64,000 bases of DNA from Vreelandella glaciei (GTDB taxonomy: Bacteria; Pseudomonadota; Gammaproteobacteria; Pseudomonadales; Halomonadaceae): positions 59,073 through 123,072 of the forward strand of contig NZ_JACCDE010000013.1 of assembly GCF_013415125.1 (NCBI RefSeq). Reading direction: 5' to 3'. Made by a program: the position numbers and the translations under genes. The stretch's first letter is position 1; every line of letters starts with the position of its first letter. Positions 49,716-57,872 of this stretch are shown in pieces. The notes under the pieces are model-generated. The model saw nothing but the letters and a program-made list of their open reading frames with translations, searched no databases and was not told the origin of the DNA.

Positions 49716-51923
49716 TTAGTCCAGGTCATTAAAGCGGTAGCGCAATAAGTGCAACGCATTGAGGGTGACCAGCACGGTCGCCCCAGTGTCCGCCATCACG
49801 GCTACCCACATGCCGGTAATACCCAGCACCGTAGAGACCAGAAACAGCGCTTTAAAGCCGAGCGCCAAGGCCACATTGGTTTTGACATTGCGCATGGTGG
49901 CCCGGGAAAGCGCTATCATTTCGGCAATGCCCACTACGCGGTTTTTAAGCAAAGCGGCGTCGGCGGTTTCAAGCGCCACATCGGTACCGCTGCCCATTGC
50001 GATGCCTACTTCTGCTGCCGCGAGCGCCGGTGCGTCGTTAATACCATCGCCCACTTTACCTATCGGCCCAAGCCCTTGTGCCTGCCATTGGCGCACACGC
50101 CGGGCTTTATCTTCGGGCATCAGCTCGCCTTCGGCTTCGATGCCCAACTGCTCACCAATGGCGGCCACGGTACGGGCGTTGTCTCCACTTAGCATTACGG
50201 CCTGTACGCCTAGGCGCTCAAGCGCTTGGATTCCTTCGCGAGCATCTTCACGGGGCTCATCACGCAAGGCAATCAGCCCTAACGGGCGCTCACTTTCTAC
50301 CTCTGTTTCTATCAAGACGGCCACGCTTTTGCCCTGCGCTTCCAGCGCGGCAATGCGCTTATCGCCGTCACTGGTGGGCCGGTTGAAACGTTGCAAGTAG
50401 CGCGGACTTACCAGCATTAATTCACGTCCATCCACCCGCCCAACAACGCCATGCCCTGCTAGCGCATGGGCACCTTGCACAGTAGGCAGCGGAGCATCCT
50501 GCTGCCAGTGAAAATAATCACTAATCGCCACGGCGAGGGGGTGGCTCGAACCCTGCTCCAGCGCAGCGGCGAGGCGCACTATTTCATCCCGCCTGTTTTT
50601 ATCAACACTGCCGTCAGCTTCAAAGCTCTCAACATCTGTCACCGTGGGCGTGCCAGCGGTTAGCGTACCGGTTTTATCCAGCGCGACTCGCTTAAGCTTG
50701 CCTAACTGCTCTAACACCGCGCCGCCTTTCATCAACAGGCCGTGACGAGCACCCACCGACAAGCCTGCTGCAATGGCCGCGGGGGTCGAGATCACCAATG
50801 CACAGGGGCAGGCAATCAACAGCAGCGCCAGCGCGCGGTAGATGGATTCCGACCACAGCATTGGCGACACCAGCGGCGGCACGATCGCGACCAGCAGAGC
50901 CACCCCAACTACCGCAGGCATATAGTAAAACGCAAAGCGGTCAATAAAACGCGCCACCGGTGCTTTGGCCGCCTGAGCCTCCTCCACGAGCTTAATCACC
51001 CGGGCGATGGTGTTGTTGCCAGCGCTGCGGGTTACCTCAACCTCAAGCACGCCATCCAGATTGACGGTGCCAGCAAATACTGACTCGCCTTCGCCACGCT
51101 CACTCGGCACCGATTCACCATTGACTGGCGCTTCATCAATTGAGGAGCGTCCCGCTATAATAAGCCCATCGCAGGGTAACCGGTCACCAGGGCGTACCTG
51201 CACCCGCTGGCCGGGCTGAAGCGAAGCGGCAGCGACGTCACGAATGTTGCCTTGCTCCATTAATCGCGCAGTAGAGGGCGTCAGTTTGGAAAGCACAGAA
51301 ATACTGCGCCGTGCCTGGGCGGCGGCAACCCCTTCCAGCATCTCCCCCACCGCAAACAGAAACACCACGACCGCGGCTTCGGCGACGGCGTTAATCGCCA
51401 GCGCTCCAATGGCAGCGATGCTCATCAGCATTTCAATGGTAAAGGGATTCCCCATCTTCAGCGCCTGCCCAGCACGCTGAACAATCGGCACAAGGCCAAC
51501 CACCGTCGCGGCGACAAACGGCCAAGTGCCCAAGGCGGGCCAGGCAAATTTAAGCGCCCAAGCAAGCGCCAGCAATACCCCACTCACAAGCACTAAACGC
51601 CCTTTAGGCGTTTTCCACCAAGGCGTATGTGTTGTCGCTTCAGCCGTGTCCGCCGACTCATCAATTACCTGGTAACCCAATGCAGTGATGGTCGACTCTA
51701 TCTCGGAATGGGGCAGCGTTTTCCCAGGCAGCGCGGTCAATCGCACCGAGCCGGCGACAGAACTCGCGGAGACTTCTTCGACATGGTTTAAGCGCGTTAA
51801 CGCCGCTTCGACTTTACGTTCGCAGCCGCCGCAGTCCATGCCCTGCACGCGCAGGGTGGTGGGCGTGGGCATCGCTTGTGGGGTCTTGTCTTGCGTGGTT
51901 TTAGTAGGGGTCGTGTTACTCAT
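49716..51923 (-). CDS. Heavy-metal P1B-type ATPase (Zn/Cd/Pb exporter)
   Basis: Exports soft divalent metals across the inner membrane. The 735-residue protein has an N-terminal metal-binding domain with GMDCGGCERKVEAAL (about 29-43), eight membrane segments, the transport-site CPC in LIACPCALVIS, the phosphorylated Asp in ALDKTGTLTAG, the HP motif (GSSHPLA) and VGDGINDAPALA. CPC and the divergent MerR/CadR-type regulator point to Zn, Cd or Pb. Its promoter carries a MerR-type operator. Confidence 0.95.
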   Translation of the reverse strand: MSNTTPTKTTQDKTPQAMPTPTTLRVQGMDCGGCERKVEAALTRLNHVEEVSASSVAGSVRLTALPGKTLPHSEIESTITALGYQVIDESADTAEATTHTPWWKTPKGRLVLVSGVLLALAWALKFAWPALGTWPFVAATVVGLVPIVQRAGQALKMGNPFTIEMLMSIAAIGALAINAVAEAAVVVFLFAVGEMLEGVAAAQARRSISVLSKLTPSTARLMEQGNIRDVAAASLQPGQRVQVRPGDRLPCDGLIIAGRSSIDEAPVNGESVPSERGEGESVFAGTVNLDGVLEVEVTRSAGNNTIARVIKLVEEAQAAKAPVARFIDRFAFYYMPAVVGVALLVAIVPPLVSPMLWSESIYRALALLLIACPCALVISTPAAIAAGLSVGARHGLLMKGGAVLEQLGKLKRVALDKTGTLTAGTPTVTDVESFEADGSVDKNRRDEIVRLAAALEQGSSHPLAVAISDYFHWQQDAPLPTVQGAHALAGHGVVGRVDGRELMLVSPRYLQRFNRPTSDGDKRIAALEAQGKSVAVLIETEVESERPLGLIALRDEPREDAREGIQALERLGVQAVMLSGDNARTVAAIGEQLGIEAEGELMPEDKARRVRQWQAQGLGPIGKVGDGINDAPALAAAEVGIAMGSGTDVALETADAALLKNRVVGIAEMIALSRATMRNVKTNVALALGFKALFLVSTVLGITGMWVAVMADTGATVLVTLNALHLLRYRFNDLD

Positions 51924-51957
51924 CGCATGGAACTCCCTGTTCGACTATCTTAAAGGC

Positions 51958-51988
51958 AGCGTAATACCTATAGCGACTAGAGGTTCAA
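51958..51988 (-). promoter_or_regulatory. MerR-type promoter/operator for the metal ATPase
   Basis: On the minus strand TTGAAC (51983-51988) and TACGCT (51958-51963) have a 19-base spacer, the stretched spacing MerR-family activators correct by bending DNA. The spacer holds the dyad ACCTATAG-CGA-CTAGAGGT (51966-51984), close to the known ACCCTATAG...CTATAGGGT of CadR/PbrR/ZntR-like sites. Confidence 0.75.
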
Positions 51989-51991
51989 GTA

Positions 51992-52471
51992 ATGAAAGAA
52001 CATTCCCCAGCGCTCTCCCCCACTGAGCGCTATATCGGCATTGGCGAGCTGGCACGCGAGTCCGGCTGCAAGCCAGAAACGGTGCGCTACTACGAACAGA
52101 TTGGGCTACTGCCTTCAGCACCGCGCAACGAAGGCAATCAGCGGCGCTACACTACTGCTGCTATCCGCCGTTTGACGTTTATTCGCCATGCGCGGGATTT
52201 TGGCTTTTCAGTGGAGGCGGTACGGGAGCTGTTACAAATGGCGGATTACCCCACTATGCCCTGCGAAGAGGTAGACACGCTAGCGAAGCGTCACCTAGCC
52301 GAGGTCGAGGCTCGACTTGCACGACTCACCTCGGTACGCGATGAGCTCAAACGCATGATCAATCAGTGTGCGGGGGGCAATGTTGGCCAGTGCCATATTA
52401 TTGACGTGCTCAGCGATCACCGGTTGTGCCATCAAGCGGGGCCTCACGGCGGCGCCGATGTCATCGGTTAA
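51992..52471 (+). CDS. MerR-family metal-responsive regulator (CadR/PbrR/ZntR-like)
   Basis: The 159-residue protein has an N-terminal winged helix (IGELARESGCKPETVRYYEQIGLL), a dimerisation helix, and a C-terminal metal loop with CAGGNVGQCHIIDVL and a further Cys-His tail (DHRLCHQAGPHGG). The Cys pattern fits Cd/Pb/Zn sensors. It is divergent from the ATPase across the dyad it likely binds; the ATG is only eight bases past the dyad, so the protein probably represses or tunes its own transcription. Confidence 0.92.
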   Translation: MKEHSPALSPTERYIGIGELARESGCKPETVRYYEQIGLLPSAPRNEGNQRRYTTAAIRRLTFIRHARDFGFSVEAVRELLQMADYPTMPCEEVDTLAKRHLAEVEARLARLTSVRDELKRMINQCAGGNVGQCHIIDVLSDHRLCHQAGPHGGADVIG

Positions 52472-52478
52472 CGCGCGA

Positions 52479-53255
52479 TCAACCCAGCCACACATCCAAG
52501 AACAGCATAATCACCAGACCCATCGCCAAACCAAAAGTGGCTTTTTTCTGGTGCCCGCAGCGGTGAGTTTCGGGGATGATTTCATGACTGATGACATACA
52601 ACATGGCACCAGCGGCAAAGGCCAGGCCCCAAGGCAGCAGTATTTGGGAAACGCTGACAATACTGGCACCAAATAGCCCGCCAACGGGCTCAATTAGGCC
52701 GGTTAGCGCAGCAATCGACCAGGAGCGCCACTTTGAGTAGCCCTCGCCCATTAAGGCGACCGCTACGGCGAGCCCTTCTGGCATGTTCTGTAGGCCAATA
52801 CCGATCGCCAGGGGCATACCGCCCTCTAACCCATTGGCCCCAAAGCCGACGCCCACCGCCATGCCTTCCGGCAGGTTGTGGATAGTAATCGCAAATACAA
52901 ACAGCCACACCCGGCGAAGCGATGCTGCTTCCGGCCCTTCGCGCCCCTGGGCAAAATGCTCATGGGGAAGGTGTTCGTTCAGGAGCGCAATCGCGCCCAT
53001 ACCCAACAAAATAGCGACACATACAATCGCGGCGGGCACAGGGCCACCGGAATAATAGATTTCCGCAGCGTCGAGCGCTGGAATAATCAGCGAAAAGAAC
53101 GACGCCGCCAGCATCACACCAGCGGCAAAACCCAGCGCCAGATCACGAAATCCCCGGCTAGGTGTTTTACCCAGCAGCACCGGTAGCGCACCCACCGCCG
53201 TTAATAACCCGGCGGTTAGGCTGCCCAAAAATCCTAGTAACAACGTATTTTCCAT
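52479..53255 (-). CDS. ZIP-family metal transporter
   Basis: The 258-residue inner-membrane protein has eight hydrophobic segments. The transport-site motifs HNLPEGMAVGVGFG (helix 4) and QNMPEGLAVAVAL (helix 5) and the variable His-containing loop (LPHEHFAQGREG) mark a ZIP transporter for Zn2+ or related ions. It is convergent with the MerR gene, and its presence beside an exporter suggests a metal homeostasis cluster. Confidence 0.93.
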   Translation of the reverse strand: MENTLLLGFLGSLTAGLLTAVGALPVLLGKTPSRGFRDLALGFAAGVMLAASFFSLIIPALDAAEIYYSGGPVPAAIVCVAILLGMGAIALLNEHLPHEHFAQGREGPEAASLRRVWLFVFAITIHNLPEGMAVGVGFGANGLEGGMPLAIGIGLQNMPEGLAVAVALMGEGYSKWRSWSIAALTGLIEPVGGLFGASIVSVSQILLPWGLAFAAGAMLYVISHEIIPETHRCGHQKKATFGLAMGLVIMLFLDVWLG

Positions 53256-53296
53256 TATTGAGCCTACAGAAACACCCTGCTGAATGTGCCCTTGGC

Positions 53297-53884
53297 TCAG
53301 CGCAATCCACGCAAAATATTATCAACTAATTGTTCGGCCTGACGCTGGTTAGCACCGCTTTTCAGCAGCATGCGCAGACCCGATATAGAAAGGGTTAAGA
53401 AGTATGCTGAGCTTTGTACATCACGCTCTAGGGAAATACTACCCTCTTGCTGCGCCTGCTCAATGACCGTAGCAAAAAAATCGGTAATGGCCTGAACACT
53501 CTGCACCGCGGCATTCGAAACGGAGGAGCCGCTATTGCCCAATTCGGTGGCCGAGTTAAAGATCAGGCAACCCAGCGCCGCCTGTTCGCTTTGGGCCTGC
53601 TGGGCCATGCGTAACAGCAATTGCTCAATAAATTGCCAGGCGCTCGCTTCCTGGGCAAGCGTTGCCCGCAGAGACGCAAGCAGCTCTTCCCGGTAGCGGG
53701 TCAGCGCCAATAAAAACAGCGCCTCTTTATTACCATAGGCTTGGTACAAACTACTACGCGATAGCTGCATCGCATCCAGCAAATCGCGCATGGATGTATG
53801 GTGGTAACCCGAACGCCAAAAAGCGTGAACAGCGGCTTTCAGCGCTGTTTCAGGATGGTGCTGCAGAGGTCTGCCGAGACTCAT
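53297..53884 (-). CDS. TetR-family transcriptional regulator
   Basis: The 195-residue protein has an N-terminal helix-turn-helix (HHTSMRDLLDAMQLSRSSLYQAYGNKEALF) and an all-helical ligand domain including GCLIFNSATELG. The ligand and targets are unknown. It stands 41 bases upstream of the ZIP gene on the same strand and 100 bases from the GC-rich block. A 12-base palindrome lies about 50 bases upstream of its start. Confidence 0.9.
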   Translation of the reverse strand: MSLGRPLQHHPETALKAAVHAFWRSGYHHTSMRDLLDAMQLSRSSLYQAYGNKEALFLLALTRYREELLASLRATLAQEASAWQFIEQLLLRMAQQAQSEQAALGCLIFNSATELGNSGSSVSNAAVQSVQAITDFFATVIEQAQQEGSISLERDVQSSAYFLTLSISGLRMLLKSGANQRQAEQLVDNILRGLR

Positions 53885-53933
53885 TGCGAAATCCCAAAAA
53901 AGTCGTCATATTACGAGATAGCGTTAACCTACG

Positions 53934-53960
53934 CAAAGCATCCACAGCGTGGATGCTTTG
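53934..53960. repeat. Perfect 12-base palindrome between the sulfurtransferase and tetR genes
   Basis: CAAAGCATCCAC (53934-53945) and GTGGATGCTTTG (53949-53960) are exact reverse complements with a 3-base loop. It could be a terminator for the sulfurtransferase gene (on the minus strand, though no T run follows) or an operator for the TetR-family gene. Confidence 0.75.
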
Positions 53961-53984
53961 TATTAGCGCAGCCGTTTAGCTGAA

Positions 53985-54956
53985 TTAATTGAGTAGCTCT
54001 TTGACTTGCTTGATACCTTCACGGGCAAGCTGTACCGGGCGGGAATCGCTGATAGTCCAGGCGGCCATCGACCCATCGTACATGGCGATGTTGTCGAACT
54101 CGGCGACTTCGCTGAGCACGAACCAGTCGGTAGCGGCCCAGTGACCGGTGTTACAGAAGGCAATCGTGCGCTCGTTGCTATCCAGCTCCACGGCATTGAT
54201 GCGCGACTGCAGCCCGTCGACGTCCAAGTAGTAAGCACCGTTCTGGTCGTTCAGGTGCGACTGATGAGGCAGGCTCCGCGCGCCCGGAATCGTACCGGCG
54301 ACCCGTGCCGCGGGCGATTGGTTGTCACCGGAAAAATAGTCGGCGGGCCGGGCGTCGACCAGCTGCGCCTGGCTTTCCCGGGCGGCTTCCACGTCCTCGG
54401 TTGACGCAATCAGCTCCTCGCGAAGTGTGGCATCGAATTCGGCGGCATCGTATGACTCAGGCTCGCCGCTTGCCACGTCGAAGCCCTGCTGCTCCCAGCC
54501 CGCAAAGCCACCGTTGAGGATGGCAACGTCCTCGTGGCCAAGGACTTTCAGCGTCCAATACACCCGCGCTGCACTGCCGAAGTCGGTGGCACCGGTACCG
54601 GCGGGCACAATCACCACCGCGCTGTCGTTATCGATACCCAGGTCGCCAATCAGCGTTTCCAGATCGCTCACCTCAGGCATCAATCCCGCAACGCTGTCGC
54701 GGGTTTCGCGCCAGCCGTCATCGGTGTAGCTTGAATAACGGCTGCCCGGAATGCGGGCCTCGGCAAAACTCTCGGCATCGCCACCCTCATCGATGGACGA
54801 GCGCACGTCCACTACCACAAGTTCCTCTTGATCAAGATGCTCGTTCAGCCACTGGGCATCCACCAGCGGCGTTATTTCAAGTGGCATTTCTTCAAGTGCT
54901 AGGGCCTGGGCGGAAAAGCCCACGGCGCCGACCAGGCCCAATAGTAAGCGGGACAT
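53985..54956 (-). CDS. Exported two-domain sulfurtransferase (rhodanese)
   Basis: The 323-residue protein has a signal peptide (MSRLLLGLVGAVGFSAQALA) and two rhodanese domains, about 30-160 and 180-305. Only the second has the catalytic Cys (Cys268, in IAFCNTGHWAATDW); the first is inactive as in SseA-type proteins. It transfers sulfane sulfur to cyanide or a thiol acceptor in the periplasm; the acceptor is unknown. GGAGG and the signal peptide support the ATG at 54956. GC-rich like the divergent TTLL-like gene, so it may belong to the same block. Confidence 0.9.
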   Translation of the reverse strand: MSRLLLGLVGAVGFSAQALALEEMPLEITPLVDAQWLNEHLDQEELVVVDVRSSIDEGGDAESFAEARIPGSRYSSYTDDGWRETRDSVAGLMPEVSDLETLIGDLGIDNDSAVVIVPAGTGATDFGSAARVYWTLKVLGHEDVAILNGGFAGWEQQGFDVASGEPESYDAAEFDATLREELIASTEDVEAARESQAQLVDARPADYFSGDNQSPAARVAGTIPGARSLPHQSHLNDQNGAYYLDVDGLQSRINAVELDSNERTIAFCNTGHWAATDWFVLSEVAEFDNIAMYDGSMAAWTISDSRPVQLAREGIKQVKELLN

Positions 54957-55034
54957 AAAACCTCCATTGCGGTCGCGAGCAAAGCTCATCGACCTGATTA
55001 AAACAGGCAAAGGAACGATTGGTACATTAATATG

Positions 55035-55059
55035 ATAATGGGTGATATAAAACCATTAT
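55035..55059. promoter_or_regulatory. Inverted repeat between the sulfurtransferase and TTLL-like genes
   Basis: ATAATGG (55035-55041) and CCATTAT (55053-55059) form a perfect 7-base inverted repeat with an 11-base spacer, in an AT-rich 60-base stretch within otherwise GC-rich DNA. The position, in a divergent promoter region, suits an operator. Confidence 0.4.
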
Positions 55060-55209
55060 TAAAATGCTTTTTTGGCATAACCGTATAGATAAACGTCCCC
55101 GTGGTCGTGGCATCGGTGCAAGGCTTGCTTTTGGCGATCGCTGAAAATGTTGTGTAAGTAATCGCCCTGATCGACCACTCACTGGTGACGACCCGACAAG
55201 GAGCCCAGG

Positions 55210-57501
55210 ATGAGCGCGCACGCTACTCCCCCACCACGGTTTTGGCTAAGCGGCAAACGCCATGCCGAACAGGACCTTTTTTTCCGCCAGACCCTGGAAG
55301 CCAGAGGCTGGCAGCAAGGCGATAAAACGCAGTGGCAGGCGGCCTGGGTCACCGGCATGCCGCCCAGGGCAGCGTTCAAGGCGACCTCCCCCAGCCAGGT
55401 GATGAACCACATTCCCGGCAACGCTGCGCTCACGGTCAAAAGCCGCCTGCATACGGGGTTGAAGGCGCTGCGTGACCGCACCCGGCACCACTTTGGGGAG
55501 GCGCACTCCAACACGAAGCGGCTGAATTTCTTCCCGCGCGCCTATGAAATGCCCCACGACTACCCGTCGATGGTCGAAGACGCCGCCGCGCATCCCGAAA
55601 AGCGCTGGATTTTAAAGCCGACCAATGCGTCCAAGGGCCAAGGGGTTCAGGTATTGCGCGACCCGACCACCGCGCCGCTGGCCCCCAACTGGCTGGTGCA
55701 GGAGTACGTTGCCAACCCGCACACCATCCGCGGCCACAAATACGTGCTACGCCTTTATATGCTGATTGCCAGCATTGACCCGCTACGCGTGTATCTCTAC
55801 GACCAGGGCTTTGCCAAGCTGGCCTCGGCGCTGTGGAGTCCGGATGACATCGACAACCCCTTTAGCCAGTTGACCAACCCTGACATCAACGCGCTCAACC
55901 TGGACGCCGAGATTCCGGTGGAGTTTATCGACCTTGACCGCTATCGCCACTGGCTTCGCGAGCAGGGCCACGACGACCAGGCGCTGTTTAGCCAGCTTCA
56001 GGATCTGGCCACGCTCACTGCACTCTCCGGCGTCGAGGCAATGCGCGCCCGCTCCCGGGAAGACGGCGCCGACCCGCGGGGCTGCTACGAGCTGATCGGC
56101 CTGGACTGCCTGGTCGACGACCAGCTCAAGCCCTGGATTCTGGAGTGCAACCTGAGCCCCTCGCTGGGCACCTGCGCCAAGCCCGAGCACGGCGGCGTGG
56201 TCGAAGAGGCCGTCAAAACCGGCCTGGTGCAGGACATGATCTCCCTGACCGGGCTTGACCAGCCGCCCCGGGAAGCGACGACCTTCGATGCCGCTGCGCA
56301 GTCGGCCGAGCGTGAACGGGCCGGTGGGTTTGTACCGCTCTACCCGACCCAGGACGGCCATCGCTACCTGCCCTTTGTCGGGCTACCCAGCCTTGCCGAT
56401 TACCGTTTGGCGGCCGAGCTCGTCCCGCTGAGCCTGTCTTTCCACGGCCAGGACGTCAGCGAGCTGATCGACGGCGAGCGGCTGGCGCTTTACCACCACC
56501 CCAGCGGGCGCTACTTCCAGCTTAACGACAGCGCGGCGCTGATCTGGCTGCTGGTCAGCGAAGGCGCGCCGATCGAGACCGTGCTCGAGCAGCTCCAGGC
56601 GGCTAGCGGCGGGCAGATCGATGCCGACACCCTTGCCAGCGATCTGTGGGCGACACTCTCGCTATGGTGGCAGCACGGCCTGCTGGCGCCTGGGGATCGC
56701 GATACCTCCGCGCCCGACACGGCGTCACCCGCTCGCGAGCGTCCCGCCACCTGGCGCAGTACGTTGTTCTTTGATCAGCGCCGCTGGTCGATCAGCGCGC
56801 CCCAGGGCCCCGTGGCAGCGCGCATTGCCGATACACTGGCGCCGCTGCTGGACGCCGACGGCAACGACCAAGATGCCTCGCTGCATGTCCTGGAAAGCGC
56901 CAACGGCTATTGCCTGACCAGCGACAGCCGGGTGATTCGCTCGCGCCTGCACCTCGACGACATCGTCCCCGCCATCACCCAGCACTGCTTGTCCCACGCC
57001 ACCAGTGACGGGCAGTTGGTACTCGACGTTGTCCTGCTGAGTCGGCCGGAGGGGCATGCCGTCTGCATTGTGCCCGCCCAGCAGTCTGCCCAGGCGATGG
57101 GCACGCTGAAGGCGGTGGCGGCACAGAACGGCCTTGCCCTGACGCGCGGGGCACGCCTCTCACTGGCCGCACCGGACACCCTGGAACCGCTTAATCTACC
57201 GCTTGGGGATGCCGGGTTCCTGTTTCAGGAACGCGGCCCTTGCGTTGGGCTTTTATGGCTTGATGCCGACCCGAGCGACAGCCCGGAGGCGCCGTCGTCA
57301 CTCGAGTTACTCGGCGCCCTGCTTCCCGCGGCCCTGGAAACAGCAGAGCACCCACAAGGATTAAGCCCTGACGCCTTGACCGCGCTGCAACATATGACCC
57401 AGGGCGCGCATTGTGCGCGGTTGGCCAGTACGCAGATCGAGGCCGTAGGCCAGTGGCTTGACCGGACACCGCTTTTACCCTCTTCCCACGCCGCGGTATA
57501 G
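55210..57501 (+). CDS. TTLL-like ATP-grasp ligase fused to PqqD-like and HprK-related domains
   Basis: A 763-residue three-part protein. Residues 1-350 read as a tubulin-tyrosine-ligase-like domain with the full motif series: NHIPGNAALTVKSRL, FFPRAYEMPHDYP, WILKPTNASKGQGVQVL (Lys136), LVQEYVANPH, GHKYVLRLYML (Lys177, Arg181), the QLTNPDINALN segment and LKPWILECNLSPSLG (Glu312, Asn314). Residues about 410-495 form a PqqD-like domain (LALYHHPSGRYFQLNDSAAL). Residues about 515-755 resemble HprK-related proteins but have no Walker A motif. AAGGAG six bases upstream supports the start. TTLLs ligate amino acids to Glu side chains; the acidic peptide next door is the obvious candidate substrate. 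Function inferred. Confidence 0.85.
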   Translation: MSAHATPPPRFWLSGKRHAEQDLFFRQTLEARGWQQGDKTQWQAAWVTGMPPRAAFKATSPSQVMNHIPGNAALTVKSRLHTGLKALRDRTRHHFGEAHSNTKRLNFFPRAYEMPHDYPSMVEDAAAHPEKRWILKPTNASKGQGVQVLRDPTTAPLAPNWLVQEYVANPHTIRGHKYVLRLYMLIASIDPLRVYLYDQGFAKLASALWSPDDIDNPFSQLTNPDINALNLDAEIPVEFIDLDRYRHWLREQGHDDQALFSQLQDLATLTALSGVEAMRARSREDGADPRGCYELIGLDCLVDDQLKPWILECNLSPSLGTCAKPEHGGVVEEAVKTGLVQDMISLTGLDQPPREATTFDAAAQSAERERAGGFVPLYPTQDGHRYLPFVGLPSLADYRLAAELVPLSLSFHGQDVSELIDGERLALYHHPSGRYFQLNDSAALIWLLVSEGAPIETVLEQLQAASGGQIDADTLASDLWATLSLWWQHGLLAPGDRDTSAPDTASPARERPATWRSTLFFDQRRWSISAPQGPVAARIADTLAPLLDADGNDQDASLHVLESANGYCLTSDSRVIRSRLHLDDIVPAITQHCLSHATSDGQLVLDVVLLSRPEGHAVCIVPAQQSAQAMGTLKAVAAQNGLALTRGARLSLAAPDTLEPLNLPLGDAGFLFQERGPCVGLLWLDADPSDSPEAPSSLELLGALLPAALETAEHPQGLSPDALTALQHMTQGAHCARLASTQIEAVGQWLDRTPLLPSSHAAV

Positions 57502-57558
57502 CGGCAGGAAGTCGCGCCATCTGGCGCATTTGCTTGTCACACCAAAAGGAGAAGCCTC

Positions 57559-57795
57559 ATGTCTCAACACGAAGCTAAACGTCGTTTACTGAGCCGTCTA
57601 AGCCGCCAGTTCGGCTATACCGCACCGGCCCTCGCCCTGGTGGCAAGCGGTCTTGCTTTCCAAGCCCAGGCAGACGAGTCCACCACAGGATTCACCTCGA
57701 TGCAGGAAGCGCCCATGATGCTGGCCGAAGGCGGTGCCGAAGGTGAGGAAGAAGAGATGGAAGGCGAAGGTGAAGGAGGTGCCGAAGCCGGTTAA
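57559..57795 (+). CDS. Small acidic peptide, candidate substrate of the TTLL-like ligase
   Basis: The 78-residue product has a basic amphipathic start (KRRLLSRLSRQFGY), a hydrophobic stretch (about 21-36) and an AQA-D site at residue 38/39 that looks like a signal-peptidase cleavage site. The rest ends in a Glu/Gly tail: residues 57-78 comprise 10 Glu, 8 Gly, 3 Ala and 1 Met, including EGEEEEMEGEGEGG. The tail resembles tubulin C-terminal tails. No Cys, Ser or Thr lies in it. AAGGAG eight bases before the ATG marks it as real. It is 57 bases after the ligase gene. It may be a peptide precursor with residues 1-38 as leader. Confidence 0.8.
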   Translation: MSQHEAKRRLLSRLSRQFGYTAPALALVASGLAFQAQADESTTGFTSMQEAPMMLAEGGAEGEEEEMEGEGEGGAEAG

Positions 57796-57827
57796 CACCG
57801 GCCTTGCCCGCTAAGATAACTGCTTCT

Positions 57828-57849
57828 GTGCCGGTGTCCGCACCGGCAC
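57828..57849 (+). other. Stem-loop after the small peptide gene
   Basis: GTGCCGGTG (57828-57836) and CACCGGCAC (57841-57849) form a perfect 9-pair stem with the loop TCCG, 32 bases past the peptide stop and 9 bases before the ribosome binding site of the DinB gene. With no T run it is not a full terminator. It could protect the peptide mRNA or partly block read-through, as is common after precursor genes. Confidence 0.65.
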
Positions 57850-57872
57850 GCTTCACCGGGAGGCTAACAACC

